Shown: positions 17,384 through 25,466 of the stretch, piece by piece
How the letters are laid out: each line of letters begins with the position of its first letter
Numbering within the stretch: the first letter of the stretch is position 1
Assembly (NCBI GenBank): GCA_964437825.1
Contig: CAYTIH010000009.1
Coordinates: 1 to 63,544 of the forward strand
DNA: 63,544 nucleotides
Origin: JBJFCE01 sp964437825
Lineage (GTDB): Bacteria > Bacillota > Clostridia > Lachnospirales > Lachnospiraceae
Direction of reading: 5' to 3'
Translations under genes and position numbers: made by a program
The notes under the pieces: model-generated
Told to the model about the DNA's origin: nothing
Seen by the model: only the letters and a program-made list of their open reading frames with translations
Database searches by the model: none

Positions 17384-18472
17384 CTAAAAATGATTAACAG
17401 CTTCTACCACTTCATTCACTTCTGCATCAGTCATACCACACCATAGCGGCAGCGACAGTTCCTGCGAAGCGATCCGCTCTGCAACAGGATAATCACCCAT
17501 TTTGTATCCCAAGGGCTGATAGGCTTTCTGCATGTGAATCGGTATGGGATAATGAATTTGTGTCATAACACCACACTTCTGTAAATGCTCCTGCAATTTC
17601 TCCCGTCGTTTACAGAATATGGGAAATATATGCCATACATTATCTTCTCCTGCCGAAATTGGAAGTCTGATTTTTTCATTTCGAATTCCTGTCAGATACT
17701 TTTCGACAATCCTCTGACGTTCCTCTGTCCACGCATCCAAATATTTCAGTTTCACTCTTAAGACGGCCGCCTGAATCTCATCGAGTCTTGAATTAAACCC
17801 TTGCAATTCATGATGATATTTCTCCTGTGAACCATAATTTCTCAGAATTTTGGCTTTTTGATACAATTCTTCCTGATTCGTCGTAATTGCTCCTGCATCC
17901 CCCATCGCTCCAAGGTTTTTTCCAGGATAGAAACTAAAACCGGCTGCATCTCCTAATGCACCTGCCTTTTTCTCTTTCAGACGTGCATTATGTGCCTGCG
18001 CCGCATCTTCAATAACTATAAGTCCATGCCTTTTTGCCACTCGATTGATTGCTTCCATATCAGCAAGTCTTCCATACAAATGTACTGCAATAATGGCTTT
18101 CGTTCTATGACTAATCCTTGCCTCGATCAATTCAGGGTCTATATTATACGTATCATCACATACATCGACAAATACAGGAGTTGCTCCTGAATAACTTACA
18201 GCTAAGGCTGTTGCAATAAATGTATCTGCCGGAACAATTACTTCATCACCGCTTCCGATACCATATGCCTTTAAGATGATATGAAGTGCCTCTAAGCCGT
18301 TTCCCACACCCACACAATATTTAGTCCCACAGGATGCCGCATACTCTTTCTCAAACTGCTCCAGTTCTTCACCCATGATAAACCAATTATTCATTACAAC
18401 TTTATTGATTGCTTGATCTATTTCACCCTGTATAGGTATATGTAACTTTTTCAAATCTAAATACGGTATCAT
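17384..18472 (-). CDS. DegT/DnrJ/EryC1 sugar aminotransferase (FdtB/QdtB-like)
   Basis: PLP-dependent aminotransferase of nucleotide-linked keto-sugars, 362 residues. The lysine expected to bind PLP is K185 in FYPGKNLGA; D156 in IEDAAQAH should contact the pyridine nitrogen. The N-terminal IPYLDLKKLH and C-terminal LSLPLWCGMTDAEV blocks are typical. The start at 18472 is chosen over 18496 because GGAG lies 8 bases before it. Together with the FdtA-like isomerase it should make a dTDP-3-amino-3,6-dideoxyhexose. It follows the radical SAM gene by about 30 bases. Confidence 0.88.
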   Translation of the reverse strand: MIPYLDLKKLHIPIQGEIDQAINKVVMNNWFIMGEELEQFEKEYAASCGTKYCVGVGNGLEALHIILKAYGIGSGDEVIVPADTFIATALAVSYSGATPVFVDVCDDTYNIDPELIEARISHRTKAIIAVHLYGRLADMEAINRVAKRHGLIVIEDAAQAHNARLKEKKAGALGDAAGFSFYPGKNLGAMGDAGAITTNQEELYQKAKILRNYGSQEKYHHELQGFNSRLDEIQAAVLRVKLKYLDAWTEERQRIVEKYLTGIRNEKIRLPISAGEDNVWHIFPIFCKRREKLQEHLQKCGVMTQIHYPIPIHMQKAYQPLGYKMGDYPVAERIASQELSLPLWCGMTDAEVNEVVEAVNHF

Positions 18473-18504
18473 ATAGTGTACTCCATAAAATTTCATTGAT
18501 TTAA

Positions 18505-19437
18505 CTATTTTAACTGTTCTCCCGCTTCAATAACAGTTCTGCTATCCTTATCCTTGCACCATGCACATGCGCTAATCATATCTACGCTATAGAAATCAAA
18601 TAACTTTAAGAACATCTGCTTCTTATTCTTTATATTTTTTATATTGATCTGCTCATTTTTTCCGGGCTTTTCCAACTTATTATTTTTCAAGACCCAAGTT
18701 CTTCCACACCTATATAAAGAGCTTTCTATCAACGCGGTACAATTTTTCAGCCAACAAGTTTCCCAAGTCTCCTTGATCTTTTCCGAAGATGTGATTCTTT
18801 TTCCCGCTAATGTACCAATGTCATACCAGATTTTGGCATCCTCATAGCGGTAAGATATTTTGTTCTTTCTACAATAGGTTTGAAGCTTTTTGGCCTGCCT
18901 GCTCTGTTCTCCGTATCTGTCAATCCAGACCTCAATTTTTCGATTTTTGAGTTTTTTAAGCACATTTTCTTTTGGGAATATGGTTCCGTTTGTAATAACC
19001 ACTACCTTTCCGATCTTTTTCTGTTTCAAAAGAAATTCCAGAATGGTATCCACTTCCCTGTTTAAAAACAATTCGCCTCCAAGCAGCGCAACTCTGTGAA
19101 TATAATCTACATTGTTTAATACATAGGTCATATTATTAATAATATCCGCTGCATTATAAATTTTAGCGTCTTTGATATATGGATTCCATTGTGTGCAATA
19201 CTTACATCTTAAAGAGCATTTCGTTGCCACTATCAAATCGATATGCGGAATTTGCACGCCCCCTCTAAAAGGTAATACCATTCCTGCCATTATTTTCGTA
19301 ATTTCACGAGCCGGAAGCGGAAATACTCCAATAAAGGCTTTAGACTTCCACATATTCCGTAAATTTTCTTCTTCAAACTTTAAACACAGAAGAACATTCG
19401 AGTTCCAAAAATTGACAAACTTTCTCTTTGCATTCAT
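18505..19437 (-). CDS. Radical SAM protein of a glycan cluster, function unknown
   Basis: A 310-residue protein with the [4Fe-4S] radical SAM motif CSLRCKYC (C74, C78, C81) and the following ALLGGELFLN and VVITNGT strands of the TIM barrel. The C-terminal part has four further cysteines (ETCWLKNC, YRCGRTW, ACAWC), suggesting an auxiliary cluster of SPASM/twitch type. Similar proteins occur in polysaccharide clusters, but I do not know a substrate. The start at 19437 (MNAKRKF) is preferred: GAGGT lies 7 bases upstream, and it begins 10 bases after the GT2 stop. Confidence 0.75.
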   Translation of the reverse strand: MNAKRKFVNFWNSNVLLCLKFEEENLRNMWKSKAFIGVFPLPAREITKIMAGMVLPFRGGVQIPHIDLIVATKCSLRCKYCTQWNPYIKDAKIYNAADIINNMTYVLNNVDYIHRVALLGGELFLNREVDTILEFLLKQKKIGKVVVITNGTIFPKENVLKKLKNRKIEVWIDRYGEQSRQAKKLQTYCRKNKISYRYEDAKIWYDIGTLAGKRITSSEKIKETWETCWLKNCTALIESSLYRCGRTWVLKNNKLEKPGKNEQINIKNIKNKKQMFLKLFDFYSVDMISACAWCKDKDSRTVIEAGEQLK

Positions 19438-19447
19438 TATATCGACC

Positions 19448-20284
19448 TCACTGACTATATGTCTTTCTGCTCTTGTCCAAAAAAGCATCCTTTAATAATA
19501 ATTGAATCTTGATGCAGACAACCTTGAATGCCTTAAATGCAAGTCGAAACTCTCCAAAGCTCAATAAAGCCGGGATTCGAACAAAAATATACACTTTAAT
19601 AAAATCAACAACAAATCCCCGATATATACTATGATTATTCTTATGAAGCCTATATCTTACCGTTTCCTCATCCAAAAATCCAAACGGAATCCCGCGCCTG
19701 ATCATCTTGGTATAAAACGGCGCATCTTCCCAATTCGGAAATCTCTTGTCATAACCTCCCAATTCCTTATAAAGATCCATGGAAAAAAAACCGCTTGGAG
19801 TAGGCAGCCACATCTCTTTCAACATGTTCAGTTGATTACCCTCTTTCAACAATTGATAGCTTCTCTCTGCCACCAATTTCTTCTCATGAATCATCTTCCT
19901 ATTACCGAATAATTGCACTTTCGAAAATACAAATTGATCACCGCTTCTTTGGATAAAATTGATATTATCTTCAATACAATTCGGAAGAAGTACATCATCG
20001 CCACCTATCACTTTAATATAATTCGAATGGCTCTTTCTGATCCCCCGATCGGCATTATAAACAACTCCCTGCCTTTTCTTGGACGCCGAAACAACTGCTT
20101 TTGCAAATCTGTCTCTCCAAGACACCAACCACTGCCTAACAAGCTCAACCGTTCTATCGGAAGAACAATCATCTGCTACAATCAACTCCAAATTCATATA
20201 TGATTGACACGCTATACTGTCAAGCAGCTCTACAATCGTATCTTCAGAATTATATGTTACTACCACAACACTGACCAAATCCAT
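19448..20284 (-). CDS. Family 2 glycosyltransferase
   Basis: A 278-residue GT-A fold enzyme starting MDLVSVVVVTYNSEDTIVELL, with the metal/nucleotide region VADDCSSDRTVELV and IKVIGGDDVLLPN. The reading frame is open further upstream to 20467. That extension is a piece of another gene (the 800-residue protein at 21974, residues about 226-249) joined out of context, so it is excluded. GGGAG precedes the ATG at 20284. It is the first intact gene left of the recombinase cassette and points away from it, so a rearrangement there could alter its transcription. Acceptor and donor unknown. Confidence 0.85.
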   Translation of the reverse strand: MDLVSVVVVTYNSEDTIVELLDSIACQSYMNLELIVADDCSSDRTVELVRQWLVSWRDRFAKAVVSASKKRQGVVYNADRGIRKSHSNYIKVIGGDDVLLPNCIEDNINFIQRSGDQFVFSKVQLFGNRKMIHEKKLVAERSYQLLKEGNQLNMLKEMWLPTPSGFFSMDLYKELGGYDKRFPNWEDAPFYTKMIRRGIPFGFLDEETVRYRLHKNNHSIYRGFVVDFIKVYIFVRIPALLSFGEFRLAFKAFKVVCIKIQLLLKDAFLDKSRKTYSQ

Positions 20285-20382
20285 TGCCATCTCCCATAAT
20301 AAAAAAGAAACTAATCCCTCATACGCAGTACATGCCGTATGATATACAATGTCTACACCCCTAAGAAGCTTGTTCATGATAT

Positions 20383-20544
20383 AGTGAATATACTTTACAG
20401 AGGGATCCGCAACAGACTTAAAATATTCTATTTCCTGACTTAAAACAGCTATTGATTTGAAATGCATTAGGAAATCATGTAAGACTGTTCTTGATTGGGC
20501 ATCCGGTTCGGGACGCCCTAACAGAGAGTAAGTAAAACCATATA
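20383..20544 (-). pseudogene. Inverted fragment of the 800-residue CBS/citrate-lyase-ligase-like gene
   Basis: On the minus strand these 162 bases match 22573-22734 of the intact gene on the plus strand at about 96 percent: some five substitutions and one missing A in GTAAAG. The fragment starts exactly at the outer end of the left inverted repeat and ends in GTATATTCACT, after which homology stops. It encodes residues about 201-253 of the protein. The lost A shifts the frame near its end. It is a leftover of a second, nearly identical copy or the product of a rearrangement. Confidence 0.9.
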
Positions 20545-20695
20545 GGTATAAATTTTAATTTCTTTCTAATTTTGGGTAATCTTCATACCATGTCATCAAT
20601 CAATTTTTGATTTTCTGTAGTATATTCAATCTGATTCTTCTCTCACAACATCCATCAAAAAACAGATGTTTCATGAAATTATTTATTTCACGAAA
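20541..20695. repeat. Left inverted repeat (IR-L) of the recombinase cassette
   Basis: 155 bases that are the reverse complement of 21760-21916 with three substitutions and a 2-base difference in a T run. The inner end contains a hairpin, TTTCGTGAAAT/ATTTCATGAAA, followed by a T run and directed outward. Confidence 0.95.
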
Positions 20696-20722
20696 CAGTA
20701 CTCTATGAATTGATTCTAGTTT

Positions 20723-20780
20723 ATGACAAATTATTTGTCAATCTAATGTTTTTTAGAAATGACAAGCAACTTGTCATTTC
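20723..20780. promoter_or_regulatory. Twin palindromes before the recombinase gene
   Basis: TGACAAATTATTTGTCA (20724-20740) and GAAATGACAAG-caa-CTTGTCATTTC (20756-20780) share the half-site ATGACAA/TTGTCAT and have centres 36 bases apart. They lie in the leader of the recombinase gene. They may be operators or recombinase-binding sites; the second could also form an RNA hairpin just before the ribosome binding site. Confidence 0.6.
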
Positions 20781-20804
20781 CAAAAAAAGAAAGGAAAAAC
20801 ACTT

Positions 20805-21767
20805 ATGACTCAATTATCAAACAATACTTATAGTTCGTTGTCAATGAATGAGGTATTTTACAAATGGATTGACACAAAAAAGCCAAAATTAAAGACTTCA
20901 ACAATTCAAAAATACATATCAATTTATAATAAACATATTACCCATCAGATAGGCTGCTACTCAACAGATACAATTTCATCTGATACAGTCAACAAATATT
21001 TAATAAGCATTTATGACAAATCAAATATGTCCGCAAGTCTATTTAATCAAATTAGATATCTTGTAAAAGCGATCATAAACTATGGAGTACAAATGCAATA
21101 TATTACAAATACTGCAATATTAGTGGAATCGGCACGGAGAAAAAATACACATGTTATGATTTTGTCAGCTTCTCAACAAAAGGAACTGATAAAATGTTTG
21201 ACATCTGATGAAATTACTTCGGTTAAATTAGGTATACTAATAGCATTACATACAGGTATGAGACTTGGTGAGATATGCGGATTACAAAGAAACAACATTG
21301 ACTTTGAAAACGGAATAATACATATTACCAAAACAGTTCAAAGAATCAAAAAAGATAATAACGCCACATCTTTAATAACAGATATTCCCAAAAGTGTAAG
21401 TTCATCTAGAGATATTCCATTAACAAATTCTCTTATGAATTATTTCAGCAATTACAATATTAATAATCTATCAAAAGATGTTTATATTTTGAGCAAAAAT
21501 CACAAGCCATTTGAACCCCGCACTCTACAGTATGGATTAGCACGATTTATTAATCAAATTGGAGTCAGCAATTTCCATTTTCACTGTTTAAGACATACCT
21601 TTGCAACAAACTGTATTCGTGCCGGTATGGACCCCAAAACATTAAGTGAACTTCTTGGGCATTCCAATATATCTATTACTTTAAATCTGTATGTCCATTC
21701 GGACTTTGAACAAAAAAAGAAACAGATAGAATTATTGGAAGAAAAATATTTTCAAGATATTTCGTGA
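20805..21767 (+). CDS. Tyrosine recombinase/integrase inside inverted repeats
   Basis: A 320-residue phage-integrase-family recombinase. An N-terminal SAM-like core-binding domain (about 1-105) is followed by a catalytic domain with the full set of residues: Arg in HTGMRLGEICGL, His-x-x-Arg in HCLRHTF, His in ELLGHSNI, and the nucleophilic Tyr in LNLYVHS. So it looks active. The stop codon lies inside the right inverted repeat. It has AAAGGA 9 bases before ATG. The codon use is very AT-rich compared with the flagellar genes, suggesting transfer. No excisionase or other mobile-element gene accompanies it, which fits a DNA-inverting or cassette-shuffling recombinase better than a complete integrative element. 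Confidence 0.9.
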   Translation: MTQLSNNTYSSLSMNEVFYKWIDTKKPKLKTSTIQKYISIYNKHITHQIGCYSTDTISSDTVNKYLISIYDKSNMSASLFNQIRYLVKAIINYGVQMQYITNTAILVESARRKNTHVMILSASQQKELIKCLTSDEITSVKLGILIALHTGMRLGEICGLQRNNIDFENGIIHITKTVQRIKKDNNATSLITDIPKSVSSSRDIPLTNSLMNYFSNYNINNLSKDVYILSKNHKPFEPRTLQYGLARFINQIGVSNFHFHCLRHTFATNCIRAGMDPKTLSELLGHSNISITLNLYVHSDFEQKKKQIELLEEKYFQDIS

Positions 21768-21916
21768 AATAAATAATTTCATGAAATATCTGTTTTTTTT
21801 GATGGATGTTGTGAGAGATGAATCAGATTGAATATACTACAGAAAATCAAAAATTGATTGATGACATGGTATGAAGATTACCCCAAATTAGAAAGAAATT
21901 AAAATTTATACCTATA
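21760..21916. repeat. Right inverted repeat (IR-R) of the recombinase cassette
   Basis: 157 bases, reverse complement of 20541-20695 at about 98 percent. It contains the recombinase stop codon and a hairpin followed by TGTTTTTTTT that could terminate recombinase transcription before the next gene, which starts 57 bases beyond the repeat. Confidence 0.95.
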
Positions 21917-21973
21917 ACAATTTTGAATATCACGATAAGCATTTCATTGACGGATCATAGGGGGGAATAAATA

Positions 21974-24376
21974 ATGATTTACCAATCTGGAAAATGGAGT
22001 GAATTTGAAGAATCTGCTTTAAACGATGAACTCATGATTACTGAATTCTCAAAAGACACCCGGCAAACACTATATGTTTGTTGTCAGGGGGTACTTAAGG
22101 GTATCGTTACACTTGGAAATTTCCGGAGGCACTTTTTTAAAGGAGAGCCTCTCATTCAGGAAAAATTTACCTATGTATCATTAAAGAATGAGCCACTTGC
22201 AATAAAAATATTAAAAGAAAATGAAAAAATTTTTTCAATCCCTATATTGGACAGTAAAGGACATATTATAAAGGAATATCGTAAATCATTTGAAGATACA
22301 GAAATTAATAAAATTCCAAATGACTTAATCTTCAAATTATACAAACAATTTATCCTGCCTGATAATGAGACTAAAACTTTAATAATAACCGAATTTAATA
22401 ACTCACAAAAAGACATTGCCGAGCGAATTATGGCGGAAACTTGTGGAAGGCTTTTCATCATAGACGAAAGAGAAATTGCGGACCTGAATATTTTTTTAAA
22501 GCAGACTGACTGCCAGATCATCTATGACTGCCACCCGGAATCCTACCGTGTCAGGCAAATAGCTTATAAAAAATATGGTTTTACTTACTCTCTGTTAAAA
22601 CGTCCCGAACCGGATGCACAATCAAGAACAGTCTTACACGATTTCCTAATGCATTTCAAATCAATAGCTGTTTTAAGTCAGGAAATAGAATATTTTAAGT
22701 CTGTTGCGGATCCCTCTGTAAAAGTATATTCACTTGATGAAAAAAGATTTCGTTGGAACGAAGAAAAAAACTGTTTTGAATATAAGCTTGAGGAATCTAT
22801 GAGTATTGTACCGGAGGCATTGTATGTATCCTATTGCCTGCTCCAACATCCCTGTATTTATTATGGCAACCATATAATTCCCGTAATAAGTAAAGCTTTT
22901 CCGATATATGAGAGACGTGCATGGTCAAAACGTTTTGAACCCACTGTAGAAACGCGTTCGTCCGATTATGATTTTGCATATAATATTATTCCACAGCTTC
23001 ATAATAAGGGAATTAAAACGTTCGTCATTACTGATATAGAACAAGAATGGAAAAAAGTAAGCTCCTTTCATGTAGAGACTGCTCGGCTTCTTGAAACAAA
23101 ATCGAGGGATGAACGTATGGAAATGATACGGGACTTTTTTACACGTATTGGATATGGCAGCGGTTTTTTTGAAGAGTATAAAAAAATACAATCATACACT
23201 CATAACGGATATCTACAATTTGCGGATTTCGCCGGAAGATATATAAATATACTTCGTGGCGAACGACTTACAATAGGAAACCCTGCATCTGCACCTCATA
23301 CATTATGGCTCTTCGGACCATGCATACTTCAAGGAATTTTTACAGATGACGAACATTCTCCCGGCAGTTGTTTAAGGAAAAAAATAGATGCTTCTTATTA
23401 TATAAAAAATATGGGAAACAATATCCGTAATCTTCACATGTCAGCCCGTGACTCAACCTTTAAAAGCGGCGACATAGTAGTCATTTATTCCTATAATTCT
23501 GAAATATACCGACAGGCCGGTCTGAATACCTATAGTCTTTTACAGGCATATCAGTCATGTCTGAATGTAATGGATCACGTGATGGATTCTCTCCGGCATA
23601 TAGACGGATATTTGACGGAAAAAATTTCTGATACACTATATGACATTTTAAAGAAAAACCATGCTTTTCAAACAAGCCTGATTTCTTCCGATAGAAATAC
23701 TAGTGATTTAACAATCACCTTCGGTATCAAAAAACAAAACTCTATGATACCTGAGCAATTATCCAAATGGCTTTCTACAGTTAAAACCTATACAAAAGAA
23801 GATTCAATGAGAACGGGCGCAGTTGTTATGAATTGCAATCCCTTCACATTGGGGCACAGATACCTGATCGAAGCAGCTTGTTCACAGGTGGACAAACTAT
23901 TGGTTTTTGTTGTAGAGGAAGATAAATCTTTTTTTAAATTTGAAGACAGAATTAAAATGGTACGGCTTGGTACAGAGGATTTAGAGAAAGTTACGGTCAT
24001 TCCAAGCGGTAAATATATTGTTTCTGCGGAGACCTTTCCGGGATATTTTGAAAAAGATGACAATCCGGATGTTATGTTTGACGCTGCCAAGGATTTGGAT
24101 ATTTTTGCAGACATTATCGCAAAAGAATTGAACATAAAGGTTCGTTTCGCAGGAGAAGAGCCATCGGATAAATTTACCCGGCAATATAATCTGGCAATGA
24201 GCAGAATTTTACCGGAACATGGTATCGATTTCGTAGAAATTCCGAGGAAAAGGGGGGAAAATGGAGAGATCGTTAGTGCCTCTACGGTAAGAAAATTGAT
24301 GTCAGAAAAAAAGTATTCCGAAATCAAAGATTTAGTTTTGCCTTCTATCTTTGAATATTTATCAATTCACTATTAA
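21974..24376 (+). CDS. Large CBS-domain protein with C-terminal citrate-lyase-ligase-like adenylyl/cytidylyltransferase domain, copy 1
   Basis: 800 residues. Residues about 1-105 look like a CBS pair (GVLKGIVTLGNFRRH; FSIPILDSKGHIIKEYRK). A long middle part contains WLFGPCILQG followed by GDIVVIYSYN, reminiscent of an SGNH-hydrolase-like fold. The last 190 residues match the citrate lyase ligase (CitC) nucleotidyltransferase domain: MNCNPFTLGHRYLIEAA (the (H/T)xGH ATP site), FVVEEDKSFFKFEDRI, and SASTVRKLM near the end. No citrate lyase genes are present, so a role in activating or adenylylating a glycan-related substrate is more likely; this is inference. GGGGGG lies before the ATG. The gene is AT-rich. 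A near-identical fragment lies inverted at 20383, and a diverged paralogue at 27493. Confidence 0.65.
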   Translation: MIYQSGKWSEFEESALNDELMITEFSKDTRQTLYVCCQGVLKGIVTLGNFRRHFFKGEPLIQEKFTYVSLKNEPLAIKILKENEKIFSIPILDSKGHIIKEYRKSFEDTEINKIPNDLIFKLYKQFILPDNETKTLIITEFNNSQKDIAERIMAETCGRLFIIDEREIADLNIFLKQTDCQIIYDCHPESYRVRQIAYKKYGFTYSLLKRPEPDAQSRTVLHDFLMHFKSIAVLSQEIEYFKSVADPSVKVYSLDEKRFRWNEEKNCFEYKLEESMSIVPEALYVSYCLLQHPCIYYGNHIIPVISKAFPIYERRAWSKRFEPTVETRSSDYDFAYNIIPQLHNKGIKTFVITDIEQEWKKVSSFHVETARLLETKSRDERMEMIRDFFTRIGYGSGFFEEYKKIQSYTHNGYLQFADFAGRYINILRGERLTIGNPASAPHTLWLFGPCILQGIFTDDEHSPGSCLRKKIDASYYIKNMGNNIRNLHMSARDSTFKSGDIVVIYSYNSEIYRQAGLNTYSLLQAYQSCLNVMDHVMDSLRHIDGYLTEKISDTLYDILKKNHAFQTSLISSDRNTSDLTITFGIKKQNSMIPEQLSKWLSTVKTYTKEDSMRTGAVVMNCNPFTLGHRYLIEAACSQVDKLLVFVVEEDKSFFKFEDRIKMVRLGTEDLEKVTVIPSGKYIVSAETFPGYFEKDDNPDVMFDAAKDLDIFADIIAKELNIKVRFAGEEPSDKFTRQYNLAMSRILPEHGIDFVEIPRKRGENGEIVSASTVRKLMSEKKYSEIKDLVLPSIFEYLSIHY

Positions 24377-24449
24377 TCGCCCTGTGGTGTTGGTCTGAAT
24401 GTTTGGATCCAATTTATTGGATTTGCTCATAGTCCTCCTTTTTGGCACA

Positions 24450-24490
24450 AGAAAAGCGCATGGTTTACATTTTACTGTTTCCATGCGCCT
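24450..24490. terminator. Hairpin after copy 1 of the CitC-like gene
   Basis: GCGCATGG pairs with CCATGCGC (24456-24463 and 24481-24488). TTTTCTT follows on the minus strand and CTTTACG on the plus strand. It probably terminates the plus-strand gene and may also act on minus-strand read-through. Confidence 0.6.
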
Positions 24491-24533
24491 TTACGCCGTT
24501 ATTTTGATATTTAATTTTTTGTTGATGAGTCGA

Positions 24534-24650
24534 TTATGCTAACTGCATAACCTCGGATTCAATTTTTTTCAAATCATCAAGTGACAACGCCGGAACATAA
24601 CCGGCAATTTCTTCCTCCTTCAGCCTTCCTTCCGCTATAATAATATATAT
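24534..24650 (-). pseudogene. C-terminal remnant of an unrecognised gene
   Basis: An open stretch of about 37 codons with no start reads AEGRLKEEEIAGYVPALSLD and ends ESEVMQLA before TAA at 24534. The composition resembles the ends of Rpn-type nuclease/transposase proteins. It is surrounded by non-coding DNA; the 24377-24923 gap otherwise holds only hairpins. Confidence 0.35.
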
Positions 24651-24783
24651 TTTGGTAAATTAATTAAAAATTTAGTAAATTATGTCTTAAGAATCTGCGT
24701 AATCATTCCGATAATAATATTGAGGTATAAACCGAAGCTGCAGGGACGGCAGCGTATGGATGTGAATGGAGTCACAAATATAG

Positions 24784-24818
24784 ATGCTTGGAAATGCTTT
24801 TTCGGCATTTCTAAGCAT
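24784..24818 (-). terminator. Hairpin after the RmlC-like gene, end of the long glycan run
   Basis: ATGCTTAGAAATGC pairs with GCATTTCCAAGCAT (one mismatch) around CGAAAAA on the minus strand. It is the first strong hairpin downstream of the 24-kb co-directional gene run. Confidence 0.55.
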
Positions 24819-24923
24819 GTGTATTTATGATAAACGAAGGGAGCAGGGCAGACTGTCTGAAAAAAACCGCGGCAGTCTGACATGAAATTCAGGCAGATTA
24901 ATTCTTGCATATCTCCCTTTCAT

Positions 24924-25466
24924 CTAAACAAACGGGGAATCAAACTCATCTAAACCGGGAAACATTAAATCTCTATCAGAAATAATAGGATCCTCCACTT
25001 GCCAGTTAAGCCCAATGGTGTCCCACCTCACTCCTGCGTCACATTCCGCATTATATACGCTTGATACATTATAAAGCATAATCGTATCATCCTCCAAACA
25101 TTGAAACCCATGTCCAAATCCCTTAGGTATATAAATGGATTTAGGTTTATTTCCTTTAAGCTGTATCGTAATATATTTCTTATAATTTGGACTGCTTCTC
25201 CTCAAATCAACAATGACATCCATAACACTTCCACGTATCACATGAACTATCTTATCATGTTCATACGGAGGAATTTGAAAATGAATCCCTCTAATAGTGT
25301 CCCTCTTGGAAATTGAATAATAAGTTTCTCTGGTTATAGCATCTATGCCAAGACTCTTAAATTCATCTTCATTATATATTTTGATAAACCCTCCACGGAT
25401 ATCAAATGAATAAAAATTATCGATGATTTTTATTTCAGGAAAATCTGCATGATTTATCATTCTCAT
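24924..25466 (-). CDS. RmlC-like dTDP-4-keto-sugar 3,5-epimerase family protein
   Basis: A 180-residue cupin of the dTDP-4-dehydrorhamnose 3,5-epimerase family. It has the catalytic-histidine region TIRGIHFQIPPYEHDKIVHVIRGSVMDVIVDLR, then SIYIPKGFGHGFQCL. It overlaps the preceding SDR gene by the ATGA tetranucleotide, so the pair is translationally coupled. It probably epimerises a CDP- or dTDP-linked 4-keto-6-deoxy sugar made with the SDR partner; rfbF at 15220 would supply CDP-glucose. Substrate not certain. It is the last gene of the long co-directional run. Confidence 0.8.
   Translation of the reverse strand: MRMINHADFPEIKIIDNFYSFDIRGGFIKIYNEDEFKSLGIDAITRETYYSISKRDTIRGIHFQIPPYEHDKIVHVIRGSVMDVIVDLRRSSPNYKKYITIQLKGNKPKSIYIPKGFGHGFQCLEDDTIMLYNVSSVYNAECDAGVRWDTIGLNWQVEDPIISDRDLMFPGLDEFDSPFV

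Noticed and set aside
20285..20467. An N-terminal extension of the GT2 gene to 20467 (MHFKSIAVLS...)
   Set aside because: It is translated from the inverted gene fragment; the real GT2 homology and a ribosome binding site begin at 20284.
20541..21916. A complete integrative element or insertion sequence
   Set aside because: There is no excisionase, transposase or cargo and no target duplication; the repeats are far longer than insertion sequence ends and the enzyme is a tyrosine recombinase.
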